Positions 53,529 to 63,947 are shown, numbered from the stretch's first letter. The stretch is DNA of 64,000 nucleotides from Caproiciproducens galactitolivorans (GCF_026672255.1 NZ_JAPOHA010000006.1:1-64000), one strand, 5' to 3'. Translations and numbers: made by a program. Notes: generated by a model from the letters alone, not told the origin.

Positions 53529-54989
53529 ATGTGTGGAATTGCGGGATTCTGCGATTACAACGACGATCTGAGTGAAGAATCTTATTTCTGGGGCTCTCTT
53601 GCAAAACGGATGGGAAACCGTTTAAAGCACCGCGGCCCGGACGACAGCGGGGTCCATGTATCGGCTCACGCGGCGCTTGCCCACACACGGCTTGCCGTTG
53701 TTGATATCCCGGGCGGAAAACAGCCGATGACCGCCATTGCCGACGGCTTTCGCTATACCATTGTTTACAACGGGGAACTGTATAACAGCGCGGAACTGCG
53801 GGATGAACTGACCGCCCTCGGGCACACCTTTGAAACCAAAAGCGATACGGAAATCCTCCTGAAATGCTACATCCAGTTTGGATTTACCTGCGCGGAAAAA
53901 CTGAACGGAATCTTTGCCTTTGCGGTTGACGATGAACGGCGCCGCTGCTGCTATTTATGCCGGGACCGTTTCGGAGTAAAGCCGCTGTTTTATACCATAG
54001 AAAACGACCGTCTGGTATTTGCCTCGGAAATCAAGGCGCTGTTTGAATATCCGGGTGTCAATCCCGTAATCGACCGGCAGGGCCTCTGCGAAATCTTCGG
54101 TCTGGGGCCCGCCAGAACGGAGGGCGTCGGCATATTCCAGAATGTCATGGAAATCAAACCCGGCTGCTGCGCCGTATTTGATAAATTCGGGCTGGAAACG
54201 GCTCCTTACTTTGAACTGAAAATCTATGAGCACCCCGACAGCTACGAAGACAGCGTAAAGCAGGTAAAATATCTGGTGGAAGACGCCGTAACAAGGCAGC
54301 TTGTTTCCGACGTTCCGCTTTGTACATTTTTATCCGGAGGGCTGGATTCCAGTATTATTACCGCCATTGCCGCCCGAAATTATCAAGCTTCAGGGAAAAT
54401 TCTTTCTACTTATTCGTTCGATTTTATCGGAAATGAAAAATACTTCAAACCGACCGCGTTCCAGCCGGGCGCAGACCGGCCGTGGGTGGAAAAAATGGCG
54501 GAAATCTTCCAGACCGACCACCATTTTTTGGAGTGCAACAACGTTACGCTTGCCGATAAACTTTACGATTCGGTTATTGCGAAGGATTTGCCCGGGATGG
54601 CGGACGTGGACTCTTCCCTCCTGTATTTTTGCAGCCTGGTGAAAAAACATCATGTCGTCGGCCTCAGCGGCGAATGTGCGGATGAAATCTTCGGAGGATA
54701 TCCATGGTTCCATAAAAAAGAAGCGTTCGAGGGGCACTGCTTCCCGTGGTCCCCGGATTTATCGATTCGTACCGGCCTGCTGCTGCCGGAGATCGCGGAC
54801 GCCCTTCAGATAAACGACTACGTCAATATGCGTTATGAGGAATCCATTGCGGCCGTTCCGAAGCTGGCAGGGGAAAATGCCCGGGAAAGGCGCCGCAGGG
54901 AAATTTCTTACCTGAATATTCACTGGTTCATGTCCACGCTTCTGGACCCTGAAGTGCCGATTCCTTATACCAGCCCGATGTGTGCATAG
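53529..54989 (+). pseudogene. asnB: Asparagine synthetase AsnB, truncated by element insertion
   Basis: The start is M-C-G-I-A-G-F so that Cys2 is the glutaminase nucleophile; upstream codons of the longer frame are unsupported. The glutaminase domain (2-~190) and the synthetase core with L-S-G-G-L-D-S-S (near 265) and G-E-C-A-D-E-I-F-G-G are normal. After 473 residues the conserved F-M-S-T-L-L-D is followed by unrelated P-E-V-P-I-P-Y and a stop at 486, where AsnB continues R-K-D-R-M-[ST]-M. About 120-140 C-terminal residues are missing. The rest of the gene should lie at the far end of the element, outside the window. The truncated form is unlikely to be fully active. Confidence 0.85.
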
Positions 54990-55196
54990 CCGCCCGGCAG
55001 GAATTTTTAAAATCTGATTCATGTAACATTTAAGAAAAATCAGCCTGCCATGTGTGCGAACCTCCCCGGCAAGCGGACAGGCAATTCCCGCCCAAAGCCG
55101 TGCAAAGATTTATAGAACCGGTTTTCAGCGGACAATCTTTATTCCAGATACCGCCCACATATATTTTACCAATGAGAATTTCGCGAGGTGAAATAT

Positions 55197-55361
55197 ATGT
55201 CCGACGATTCAAAAAGAATTGAACTGCCAAAGACGTTGCAGGAACGGATGTTAAAATTCTTTTTGAAGGCGCAGCGCAACGCCGTGGAAGCGGATATGGA
55301 CCGCGAAAAAAATGAGCCGCCGCAAAATCCTGTCAATCAAGATGATGGGAGCAGTGGCTGA
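55197..55361 (+). CDS. Small polar protein coupled to the recombinase
   Basis: A 54-residue protein, M-S-D-D-S-K-R-I-E-L-P-K-T-L..., basic helix then acidic tail. GAGGTGA lies upstream of the ATG. Its TGA overlaps the recombinase ATG (TGATG), so translation is coupled. Such small genes just before a serine integrase can affect recombination, but no family is recognised. Confidence 0.6.
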   Translation: MSDDSKRIELPKTLQERMLKFFLKAQRNAVEADMDREKNEPPQNPVNQDDGSSG

Positions 55362-56830
55362 TGGAAACAGCGATCTATGTCCGCGTATCCACGGAGGAAC
55401 AGGCGCAGGAGGGTTTCTCCATCCGGGCGCAGGAGCAGAAGCTCAAGGATTATGTAAGGATCAAAGACTGGTCCATCTATAAAATATATGCCGACGAAGG
55501 CATCTCCGGAAAAGACATCACCGGACGTCCTGCGGTCAAAGAAATGATAACGGACATAAAAGCCGGGCATGTAAAGAACGTGCTGGTGTTCAAGATCGAC
55601 CGCCTCACACGCTCCACGGCGGATTTGATTTATCTGGTTGATCTGTTCAATGCCAATGACTGCGAATTCAACTCCCTGATGGAGTCCATTGATACGCAAA
55701 CGGCATCCGGCAGGATGTTTATCAAAATCATCGGCATCTTTGCGGAGTTTGAGCGCGAAAACATTATCGAGCGAACAAGGGTCGGCGTCGAGCGTAAGGT
55801 AAAGGAAGGGTATTCACTCTGCACATCGTCGGCAAGTTTCGGATATGACCGTGTCAAAGGTCAAAAAATACAAACGGTAAATCCCGCCGAAGCTGAAGTC
55901 GTGCGGGATATTTTTGACATGTTTGTAGGCAGCGGATTGACGCTCACGGACATTGCGCGGCGGCTGAATCTGCGCGGGATATCCACGAAGCAAGGAAAAA
56001 CATGGGCGTCCGGAAAAGTCAGGCGTGTCCTCGCCAATTGCAACTATGTGGGCGATGTGCGCCACCACATAAACGATTCCAGGCACAAACACGAATACGA
56101 CGGCCTGCATAAAGCGATCATTCCACAGGAACTTTTTGATGCCGCGCAGGGCATCCTTGAGGGAAACAAAAAGGTGGGTATCACAAAGCCGCCGAATGAC
56201 GATAAATATTTTGCCGGATTTTTGGTATGCGCAAAGTGCGGATACAAGTTGAAAACCTATGAATCCCGCAAAAAATTAAAGACGAAAATTCAAATCACAG
56301 TCGGATATGTATGCCGTAATCATACGCTCGGAACCTGCACCGTTGGCAGTATGAGCCACAAGAAAGTGGAGGCGGCTTTCGAGGAATATATCTCTGAAAT
56401 TGCTGATTTTGACGCTGTGGATACACGTTCCCTTGCGGAAGAGGAAAAAATCAAGCATGACAACAGTGAAGCGATCTCATCGCTGGAAACCAAGCTGAAA
56501 AATCTGGAAGCGAGGGAGCGTGAAACGCTGGAACGGTATGTCCGCAATGAGATTGACTTTGAGGATTACCGCCAGATGAAAGACCTTGTCGCGTCGGATA
56601 AACAGGTTCTGGGCGCTGAACTGGAACGCCTCAAGGCAGCTCAGGATCCTGCGGCCACGAAGCCGCAGGAAATCGCATTGAATTTCAAAAAGAACTGGGA
56701 TGGGTTATCGAACCCGGAACGCCGCGCTTTCCTGAAACAGTTTGTAGAGAGAATTGTCATTGAAAGCGTGAAGACGAAAGGCGAGTATTTTGGGCAGGTG
56801 AAGATTCGGGAAGTGCGGTGGAGAATGTAA
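55361..56830 (+). CDS. Large serine recombinase of the asnB element
   Basis: A 489-residue recombinase. The N-terminal domain has Y-V-R-V-S-T-E-E-Q (catalytic Ser9) and D-R-L-T-R-S, followed by the Recombinase domain (~160-260), a zinc ribbon (C-A-K-C near 291-294 and C-R-N-H-x-x-x-x-C further on) and a coiled coil (~350-430). It resembles Tn4451/TnpX and phage-type integrases of Clostridia. It likely integrated this island into asnB. It is unlike the recombinase at 44726 in its start motif, so the two elements are distinct. Confidence 0.93.
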   Translation: METAIYVRVSTEEQAQEGFSIRAQEQKLKDYVRIKDWSIYKIYADEGISGKDITGRPAVKEMITDIKAGHVKNVLVFKIDRLTRSTADLIYLVDLFNANDCEFNSLMESIDTQTASGRMFIKIIGIFAEFERENIIERTRVGVERKVKEGYSLCTSSASFGYDRVKGQKIQTVNPAEAEVVRDIFDMFVGSGLTLTDIARRLNLRGISTKQGKTWASGKVRRVLANCNYVGDVRHHINDSRHKHEYDGLHKAIIPQELFDAAQGILEGNKKVGITKPPNDDKYFAGFLVCAKCGYKLKTYESRKKLKTKIQITVGYVCRNHTLGTCTVGSMSHKKVEAAFEEYISEIADFDAVDTRSLAEEEKIKHDNSEAISSLETKLKNLEARERETLERYVRNEIDFEDYRQMKDLVASDKQVLGAELERLKAAQDPAATKPQEIALNFKKNWDGLSNPERRAFLKQFVERIVIESVKTKGEYFGQVKIREVRWRM

Positions 56831-56874
56831 GGGGATTTTATTTTTCGTATGATATTAGGCGGTTCAAGTCCTGC

Positions 56875-58328
56875 GAGGCCGTCCCAAATTTTGTGTAAAC
56901 CATCATTGAGGTGTAGAATGGAAGCACCAAGATGGAGGTTTTTGAGCTATGGGAAGAAAAGGACGCAGTCCGGAAGAGATCGAGCGTCGGGCCAAAATCC
57001 GGGAGCTGCTGCAGTCGAGCAATATCAGCAGTATGGACGACATTCAGAACCTGTTCAAGGAGACCATTGCCGAGTTCATGGAGAACGGCCTTGATGCGGA
57101 GCTGGACGAGGAGCTCGGGTACAGCAAATACGACTACCGGAACAAAAATACGGACGACAGCCGAAATGGGCACAGCGGCAAGACCCTGCGCACCAGCTTC
57201 GGCAACGTAGACGTGGCCGTGCCCCGGGACAGGGACGGGCAGTTCGAGCCGCAGATTTTGAAGAAAAACCAGACCAGCGTCAGTCAGGACATTGAGGAAA
57301 AGATCCTGTCCATGTACGCCAAAGGGATGACCACCGGAGACATTGAGGCCCATATCCGGGATATCTACGGCCTGGAAGTCTCGGACACCACGGTCAGCCG
57401 GGTCACGGACAAGATTCTGCCCATTGCGAAGGAATGGCAGCAGCGGCCTCTGGAGAGCGTCTACGCGGTGGTTTTCCTGGACGCTATCCACTACCATGTG
57501 CGCAGCGAAGGGCAGATCGTCAAGAAGGCGGTCTACATCGCCATCGGCGTCGATCTGGACGGGCGCAAGGACGTTCTGGGGATGTGGGTCGGCGAAAACG
57601 AGAGCGCCAAGTTCTGGGCCACCGTGCTCAACGGGCTGCGGAACCGCGGCGTGGAGGACGTCTTCATCGCCTGCACGGACAACCTTGCCGGCTTTTCCGA
57701 TGCCATCGGGGCGGTATTCCCTAAAACGGAGATTCAGAACTGCGTGCTCCACCAGATCCGTAATTCCACGAAATACGTCTCCTACAAGGACCTGAAGGAG
57801 TTGATGGCCGGCCTGAAAGCGGTCTATGCCGCCGTGGACGAGCCCTCCGCTCTGGAGGCCCTGGATGCTTTCTCCAGCCGCTGGGATAGCAAGTACCCCA
57901 AGATTTCCGCCTCCTGGCAGGAAAACTGGCCGAACCTGAGCACCTATTTCAAGTATCCGCAGGAGGTGCGACGGCTGATCTACACCACAAACGTCATCGA
58001 AGGCTTCAACCGGCAGCTCCGAAAGGTGACAAAGTCGAAGTCGGTCTTCCCGACGGACGACAGCCTGCTCAAAATGCTGTATCTGGCCATGATGGACATC
58101 ACGAAAAAATGGACCGGCCGGCGGCAGGACTGGAGCATGATCCACGCTCAACTGGCCATATATTTTGCCGACCGGATGCCGGATTAAACCCGCCGTATCT
58201 TGACATGCGGCCAGACTGCCGCTACTATGATGGCAAACGAAGCGGCAACTCTCATGCCGCTTCCCTGCAAATATTCTGCTCCACGTTACACCCGCATTTG
58301 ACGTTTACACAGAATTCGGGAGACACCC
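56875..58328 (+). mobile_element. Complete IS256-family insertion sequence
   Basis: Length 1454 bp. Terminal inverted repeats of 26 bp (56875-56900 and 58303-58328) match at 19 positions, sharing GTGTAAAC at the inner end. The 8-bp target duplication AGTCCTGC flanks both sides (56867-56874 and 58329-58336), typical of IS256. One intact transposase gene. The insertion lies just after the recombinase gene in DNA without a recognisable gene. Confidence 0.9.
56949..58187 (+). CDS. IS256-family (Mutator) transposase
   Basis: A 412-residue Mutator-type transposase with intact frame. The DDE residues are in F-L-D-A-I-H, A-C-T-D-N-L-A-G-F and T-N-V-I-E-G-F-N-R, the last carrying the catalytic Glu. 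The Y-T-T-N-V-I-E signature is diagnostic of IS256. Codon choice is more GC-rich than its neighbours, which suggests recent arrival. GGAGG lies upstream of the ATG. It moves its own element only. Confidence 0.93.
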   Translation: MGRKGRSPEEIERRAKIRELLQSSNISSMDDIQNLFKETIAEFMENGLDAELDEELGYSKYDYRNKNTDDSRNGHSGKTLRTSFGNVDVAVPRDRDGQFEPQILKKNQTSVSQDIEEKILSMYAKGMTTGDIEAHIRDIYGLEVSDTTVSRVTDKILPIAKEWQQRPLESVYAVVFLDAIHYHVRSEGQIVKKAVYIAIGVDLDGRKDVLGMWVGENESAKFWATVLNGLRNRGVEDVFIACTDNLAGFSDAIGAVFPKTEIQNCVLHQIRNSTKYVSYKDLKELMAGLKAVYAAVDEPSALEALDAFSSRWDSKYPKISASWQENWPNLSTYFKYPQEVRRLIYTTNVIEGFNRQLRKVTKSKSVFPTDDSLLKMLYLAMMDITKKWTGRRQDWSMIHAQLAIYFADRMPD

Positions 58329-58394
58329 AGTCCTGCCGCCGCGACGGCAGATCACGTCATCTGGCATACAAAAACACTCCGCTTTAGCTATTGA

Positions 58395-60095
58395 TTATAG
58401 CTTTTCTTTGCCAGTCTTGATACTTGCGAGTATATCCAAATATCCCGTAATTGCTGAAGCATATACATCATAATCCACTTCATTTAGAAGCTGCCTCGGA
58501 TCTTTTAACTCAATGATATTGGCCTGATCTCTTTTCTCAACGTCAAATGTTGAGTAGTCCATGGTGACCAGTATGATCTGTGGCAAGGTTTTTATACCAG
58601 AAATCATGTTAAGAATTTCAACGCTACTGGCAACACTTGGCTCCTTTGTCCGTGGGGAATCAACGACGAACGGGAATCGAATACTGCCTGCCCCAGTCGC
58701 TTCCATAGTTGAAAAAAGCGCAATATACTGAGCCAAAATAATCTTGCTGGAAAGCGTGCCTTGTCCCTTTAATGGCTTCAGCAGTCCTATCTTCCCCTCG
58801 TAGTCGTTGTCCCACGCTTCCAAGCGCATTATGTTTGCACGTGTATCGTCAATGTATCTTTGATCAACTTCTTTTTTATTTGGTAAATTTCTAAGGTCTT
58901 TATTCAGTTCCCTGTTTTCTGACTTATACGCATCTTGACTGGCCGTTGCCCCGCCGATAGTCTGGTGCATTCGGCTGATTGTGGTTGTCAATCCGCGCTG
59001 TTTGACGTAGGTTTCATATTCGTCATGCGCTTGTGAGGTTGTTTGTTCTTCTTTACTAAGTTGGCTCATTAGTTCAACATATCGTTCTTGTTCCCCGGTA
59101 AGTGATTTTTCAATGGAGTCAATAATAAACCGAATTTGCTGTAATAGATATTCGGAATTTTCAATATTGTAAATTTTTCTAACTCTTGCATTCAATTCAA
59201 TTCCAAACTCATAACCGCACTTTGGACATGTTGTGAGTGCCTTTTCTTCTTGCATATCGGCATAATTTACGTGCGCGGTTACGGAATTAAGGTTCTTTTT
59301 ATGTTGAAGGAGGTCGGATTGCAATTTTTGAATTCGGGTACGGGCTTCTGATAATTCACCAATAATGCGATTAATTCGTTCCTTCGATGGCAACAGCATC
59401 TGTTCGAGTTCCTCGACATTTTGTGCAGGGACAAGTTGCTGCACTTCAGGCAAAATTGTTTCTAGCGTTATTTTGGCACGATCAATAACACCTTGCAGGC
59501 GCTCAATTTCGGCTTTGTTGGCATCAATTTTTGCCTGAATGTCAACCGAGTGTTTATTGTACACGCCAAGGTGGTAATAAAGTGACTTTATACGGTCAGG
59601 TTTTTTGAACTGATCAAGGCTCGCAAAGCTTTCATAGGGTTCTGTACCCCACCCGTGATCCTGATCAATGTAGTATGGTAAATAAGTAAAAACCGGGGGT
59701 GCCAGTACATGTTTCTTTGTATTTTTATCTGGCAGATACACTGAGAAGCCAAAAATCTCTTCAAGTTTAGGCGCAAGTTCTTTGAAAACACTTGTGCATT
59801 CGGCAATTAAATCTGTGCCATTAAAAATGAGAAAATTATTTTTCTGGCGCACTATACTGTATGGTTTGTCGTTTACCAAAAATTCGAGGCAATATAACTT
59901 TGTTTTTTTGTCCCAATGTGGATCATAGTCTATTTCCGCGCCAAGACTGAAGTACAGCGATTTTGCCAGCGACGATTTCCCGACGTGATTTTCGCTGCTG
60001 GTGATCACATTCAAGCCCGGTAAGAATGAAACATATTTTGCTTTATGTTTATCGGTATCCACGATGAGGATACTCTTAAAAATAACATTTATCAT
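58395..60095 (-). CDS. SMC-like ABC ATPase with zinc hook (LmuB/ABC-3C-like)
   Basis: A 566-residue ATPase. Walker A is S-S-E-N-H-V-G-K-S-S (residues ~32-41), a coiled-coil middle carries a C-P-K-C-G zinc-hook motif near 290, and the C-terminus has L-S-S-K-I-I-L-A-Q as a signature-like segment and F-V-V-D-S-P-R as Walker B. Start ATG 60093-60095 with GGAGG 7 nt upstream; the longer frame begins inside the preceding gene. Such ATPases with a DUF4297 nuclease make Lamassu or ABC-three-component anti-phage systems. No third component is visible. Confidence 0.8.
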   Translation of the reverse strand: MINVIFKSILIVDTDKHKAKYVSFLPGLNVITSSENHVGKSSLAKSLYFSLGAEIDYDPHWDKKTKLYCLEFLVNDKPYSIVRQKNNFLIFNGTDLIAECTSVFKELAPKLEEIFGFSVYLPDKNTKKHVLAPPVFTYLPYYIDQDHGWGTEPYESFASLDQFKKPDRIKSLYYHLGVYNKHSVDIQAKIDANKAEIERLQGVIDRAKITLETILPEVQQLVPAQNVEELEQMLLPSKERINRIIGELSEARTRIQKLQSDLLQHKKNLNSVTAHVNYADMQEEKALTTCPKCGYEFGIELNARVRKIYNIENSEYLLQQIRFIIDSIEKSLTGEQERYVELMSQLSKEEQTTSQAHDEYETYVKQRGLTTTISRMHQTIGGATASQDAYKSENRELNKDLRNLPNKKEVDQRYIDDTRANIMRLEAWDNDYEGKIGLLKPLKGQGTLSSKIILAQYIALFSTMEATGAGSIRFPFVVDSPRTKEPSVASSVEILNMISGIKTLPQIILVTMDYSTFDVEKRDQANIIELKDPRQLLNEVDYDVYASAITGYLDILASIKTGKEKL

Positions 60096-61114
60096 CGGTT
60101 TTCCTCCTTGGCAAGATAGATACACATGGCAAGAATCTCGATATAATAACCATTTCTATAGACGACTATCATACGCTTCTTTTGCCGAAGTAATCCTCTT
60201 TTGCATCTGCAAGCGAAGTCCCACAGCGTTTCTCCGTCCGAAATTGAAATGCTAGAAACGACACTTTCGAGAGAATCGAACACATCTATAAAGCTGTCTG
60301 TATTCCCATTACTATCCGCAAGAACACTCGTATATGCCAGAGCAGCTTGATCTTTCTTCTCACTGGGTATTTTGCAATGATCTACAAGCCAATAAAACTC
60401 CGGAATATTTACCTTCATAGAAGCTCGGATAATACGATCAAACATAGTCCGCGAAAATCCTTTTTTATTAGCGACTTCCTCATATGACGCGTTTTCAGGA
60501 AGTCTTTCATACGCTTGCCGCCGGCCCAGAACGTCAAACACAGCTGCCACTATTGTCTTAACAACCTGCACTTTTATTTGTGGAAATCGTCGAACTAGAA
60601 AATCCGATGCCTCATCTGATACAATCCTTTGGTGAGCATCGATACTTAATGTTGTTCTCATATGTACCATTTTTGACAGGTCTACATCATCCAGAGCAAT
60701 GCCTCTGCGCCGTGCAATATCTGTTTTGATCGCTTGAATATGGGTCTGCCCGAAGTCGCCGAATGGTGTTCTATCTGCAGAGAGCAGTTGCCTATCTAGC
60801 TTTAATGGACAATTTGTAATCAAGCCCAATTCTTTGACGAATACATCTGGCGTGTCCATGTGACTATATAATTTTTCAAGCCAACCTTCTGTAATAGCGG
60901 TGGTTAGTGATATTGAATCGTCTTTAGTTTTCATCTGGTAGAAACTTACCGAATCATGTAGAAGTTGGTCATCGTAAATAGTGATGTCATCCTCGTGATC
61001 AAGCACCATTAGATAATCGGATGTGTCATAGAGTTCTATCGCCAAGTGGAAAACTTGGCTTACTTGCATATCAAGCCTGTTGTATGCAAGACTTCCGGAT
61101 TTTTTGTCCACCAA
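60092..61114 (-). CDS. DUF4297/Cap4-like putative nuclease of a defence pair
   Basis: A 340-residue protein. The N-terminal ~100 residues have the pattern S-G-S-L-A-Y, E-D-D-I-T-I-Y-D and F-Y-Q-M-K-T-K, matching the [DE]...Q-x-K core of DUF4297 endonucleases (LmuA/Cap4-type). The C-terminal ~200 residues are helical and unassigned. Start is TTG at 61112-61114 with AAAGGGG upstream (GTG next codon is possible). It overlaps the SMC-like gene by 4 nt (ATGA). The pair is probably a suicide-type anti-phage effector and sensor; function is inferred from gene pairing. Confidence 0.72.
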   Translation of the reverse strand: MVDKKSGSLAYNRLDMQVSQVFHLAIELYDTSDYLMVLDHEDDITIYDDQLLHDSVSFYQMKTKDDSISLTTAITEGWLEKLYSHMDTPDVFVKELGLITNCPLKLDRQLLSADRTPFGDFGQTHIQAIKTDIARRRGIALDDVDLSKMVHMRTTLSIDAHQRIVSDEASDFLVRRFPQIKVQVVKTIVAAVFDVLGRRQAYERLPENASYEEVANKKGFSRTMFDRIIRASMKVNIPEFYWLVDHCKIPSEKKDQAALAYTSVLADSNGNTDSFIDVFDSLESVVSSISISDGETLWDFACRCKRGLLRQKKRMIVVYRNGYYIEILAMCIYLAKEENR

Positions 61115-61160
61115 CGCGATTTTCCCCTTTCACTTCTTATCCGATATTTATGTATTACAG

Positions 61161-63947
61161 TCACGCCGACCATTTTGCGATAATCCCGTCCACATCCGCC
61201 ACATTGGTCGACATATCCGAAACCCACTCGCCGTAATCGCCAAGTTGATTCACTGCGGCAATCCATTCCTCAAGGGCCTTGCGCTTTTCGGTCACTTGCC
61301 GTGTCACTTGTCCCTTCGTTTCAAGAACGAGCATTTTTCCGTTTTTAAGGCGGATGAGAAAATCAGGATAATATTTTCTCACAACGCCGTCAAAGACATA
61401 AACAATCTCAAAGCCCAGATGGTCGTTCTTCACCCATGCCGCGACATTCGGATTTTTCTCCAGCTTAAACGCTTCGGTAGACTCCCAGCCGCTATCAAAC
61501 ACACAATGGCTGATATGGGAGTGCTGGGTAATATGGCACGGTTTACTGGTGTACCATGTGGGCATATCTCCGGTGGAGCGCACTTTTTTATTGACGTCAA
61601 AGATAGGAACAAGGCTTTCGGTCTGCTCCAACTTAATAAAGCTCCAGAGGTGCTGGACGATCTTGTTCATGTTCATCATCAGTACAATACGCTGGCGAAC
61701 CGGATCGGTGTTGAAGAGCGGTGGATTTATGACAATTGCACCTGAAGCAAGATATTTTTCTACCAATCGGATCACCTGACCGAGCAAGGCAAACTTCGTC
61801 CCCTCGCTCTGCCAGGAGGCTTTCACCAGATCGTAAACCTGACCGGCAGTCTCGAAGATAATTTTTTGCATCCGGAGTTCCCGGTCAAGTTTTTCAAGAT
61901 CAATATCGGTGCATTTCATAAGATCGGTTTTACCGTCGACTACGGGTGCGAGCTCAGCGCGGATGCGCGTTTCGGACGCTTCCAGCACGAGCGTATCCAT
62001 TTTATCAATATCCAAATTTAGCGTAGGTTTGAACTTGCGGTCGATGCGGATGATATTGGGAAAGCTGATCTGATAATCAATCCGTTCCGGAAGAGGTTCA
62101 ATCTGCGTCTTCGGCTTGGGAGGCTTTGGTATACCCGCCTCGTCCGATTCATGCGGCAAAAATGTAAAGGGTATCCCGAAAATGTTCACATACTCCGGCG
62201 TGAACATATCGCTTCCCTCTTCAAGATCGTAGGATGTGCGACGCAAACCGCGCCCGACCACCTGTTCGCAGAGAAGCTGGCTGGAGAACGCACGGAGTCC
62301 AAGGATATGGGTCACTGTCTTCGCATCCCAGCCCTCGGAAAGCATTCCTACCGATATTACATTCCGAATCTGCTCGCCGCGTTTGCCGCGCTGACCGACG
62401 GTATTTACCGTGTCGCGCAGGATGGCCGCGGCTTCTTTTTTACTAAGTTTGCGTTTACCAAAGCCTTCATCGCCATCCTTATTGGACGGAACGTCCTCCA
62501 CATCAACGCCTTCCGCTTCATCCATCGTTTTGGAGTCGATATGCAGCAGATATTCCGGCTCGCAGAGCTCGTCCACCGGGATGCGATTGTGTTTAAACGC
62601 ATATTCAATACGCGCTGCCGTTTCTGTTCGATTGGCAACGGTGATCATGACTGGCGGGATGGTCTGACCTGCATTCTGCCACTCTTTATAAGTTTCAAGC
62701 CAGTCTTTTCCAAGCAGATAGTACGCCTGCCTAAGTAAGTCTGGCAGGGGTTCCTCCGGTTTGGCGGAACGATTTATGTCTTCGCGTACGGTTTCGTCGG
62801 CGTAGATATGATATAGCTTGGAACGAAAAGTCACGGCATCGGGCGTACCGTCGTCGCGCACGACTACGCGAGGGGTTTTGACCAAACCGGATTCGATGCC
62901 ATCGTTCAGGCCAAAATCACTGACGATCCAGCTGAAGAGGGCTTCTTCATCGTTCTTTTTTCCACTCGGAGCAAATGGCGTGGCAGAAAAATCGTAGCAC
63001 GTTAAAATGCCGCGAGCCTTATGAATCCGGTCAAGGCCGCTCACCCAGACAGTAGCTTCTTCAGCGGCTTCTTTCGCTTCTTTGCCGCTTACTTTTACTT
63101 CCGGGTTTTTGCGCCATGCATGGTGAGCCTCGTCGTTTATGACAAGAATATTCCGGGCGTTTGCCATTTCGCCCAGCACTTCACGCGCATAGGCCTCATC
63201 GGATTTTACGCCGCGTTTGTCGACACTTTTTTTCTTTGCAAGGGCCTCCTCGGAATCCCAGGCCAGCGACTGCCAGTTGTTGATGATTACTTTGCCTTCG
63301 CGCAGGCGAGGCATCAGACCCACCGGGACAACATTAAATTGCGCATAGTAATTATCGTCTCCGCCCGTCATCAGGACCTGCAAACGGCTCTTGACCGTGA
63401 GACCGGGAGCCACGATAAACACATTTTTTGAAAAACGCTTGTCCTGCGGATAGGTTGCTTTATTGCACACCTGCCATGCGATAAGCATCGCCATAACCGT
63501 GGTTTTGCCGCCGCCTGTGCAAAGCTTGGTACATATGCGTTGGAACGGGCCGCCGTCTCCGGGAATGGTGATACCCACGCAATCTGCCTCCGGAGCTTCC
63601 ACCAGCCAGATAATCGTTTCGATTGCGTCCATTTGGCACCAGAAAAACTGGTATGTCCGCGCATCCTTATCGTTCCAATGCTCAAGAAGTTTTTTCGTCA
63701 CGCCTGTAACGCCGGGATACCCGACGGAACGCCACTGTGCAACACGGGTGCGAATCCTATTCACAAGCGGAAGCTCAACAAATTGCCCTACATCGTTATA
63801 GGCATTTGAGCCTTGCCCGGCGATAAAATATCCCGCCGGGCGGCGACCGGGTTCCTTTTCAAACGTCTGCTTGTTCAGGTTATATTTCCAATGGCATTCC
63901 GGCTCCCGAAAGGCGGAGTTTATAATAAGTTTGTCGATACCCGCCAT
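61161..63947 (-). CDS. Type III-like restriction helicase-nuclease (BPTD_3080-type)
   Basis: A 928-residue protein. Q-motif-like F-F-W-C-Q-M-D lies near 101, Walker A C-T-G-G-G-K-T-T at 143-150 and the DEAH box I-N-D-E-A-H-H near 275. The helicase C-terminal domain has V-V-G-R-G-L-R-R. A PD-(D/E)xK domain ends the protein: Y-Y-P-D-F-L-I ... L-V-L-E-T-K-G near 880-895. It resembles the restriction subunit of type III-like systems annotated as BPTD_3080 family. A methylase should be upstream, where only a gene end is visible. It precedes the DUF4297 gene by 46 nt in one operon. Confidence 0.85.
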   Translation of the reverse strand: MAGIDKLIINSAFREPECHWKYNLNKQTFEKEPGRRPAGYFIAGQGSNAYNDVGQFVELPLVNRIRTRVAQWRSVGYPGVTGVTKKLLEHWNDKDARTYQFFWCQMDAIETIIWLVEAPEADCVGITIPGDGGPFQRICTKLCTGGGKTTVMAMLIAWQVCNKATYPQDKRFSKNVFIVAPGLTVKSRLQVLMTGGDDNYYAQFNVVPVGLMPRLREGKVIINNWQSLAWDSEEALAKKKSVDKRGVKSDEAYAREVLGEMANARNILVINDEAHHAWRKNPEVKVSGKEAKEAAEEATVWVSGLDRIHKARGILTCYDFSATPFAPSGKKNDEEALFSWIVSDFGLNDGIESGLVKTPRVVVRDDGTPDAVTFRSKLYHIYADETVREDINRSAKPEEPLPDLLRQAYYLLGKDWLETYKEWQNAGQTIPPVMITVANRTETAARIEYAFKHNRIPVDELCEPEYLLHIDSKTMDEAEGVDVEDVPSNKDGDEGFGKRKLSKKEAAAILRDTVNTVGQRGKRGEQIRNVISVGMLSEGWDAKTVTHILGLRAFSSQLLCEQVVGRGLRRTSYDLEEGSDMFTPEYVNIFGIPFTFLPHESDEAGIPKPPKPKTQIEPLPERIDYQISFPNIIRIDRKFKPTLNLDIDKMDTLVLEASETRIRAELAPVVDGKTDLMKCTDIDLEKLDRELRMQKIIFETAGQVYDLVKASWQSEGTKFALLGQVIRLVEKYLASGAIVINPPLFNTDPVRQRIVLMMNMNKIVQHLWSFIKLEQTESLVPIFDVNKKVRSTGDMPTWYTSKPCHITQHSHISHCVFDSGWESTEAFKLEKNPNVAAWVKNDHLGFEIVYVFDGVVRKYYPDFLIRLKNGKMLVLETKGQVTRQVTEKRKALEEWIAAVNQLGDYGEWVSDMSTNVADVDGIIAKWSA

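Noticed and set aside
56838..58151. Minus-strand frame of 437 codons
   Set aside because: Antisense to the IS256 transposase, GC-rich shadow with no family pattern.
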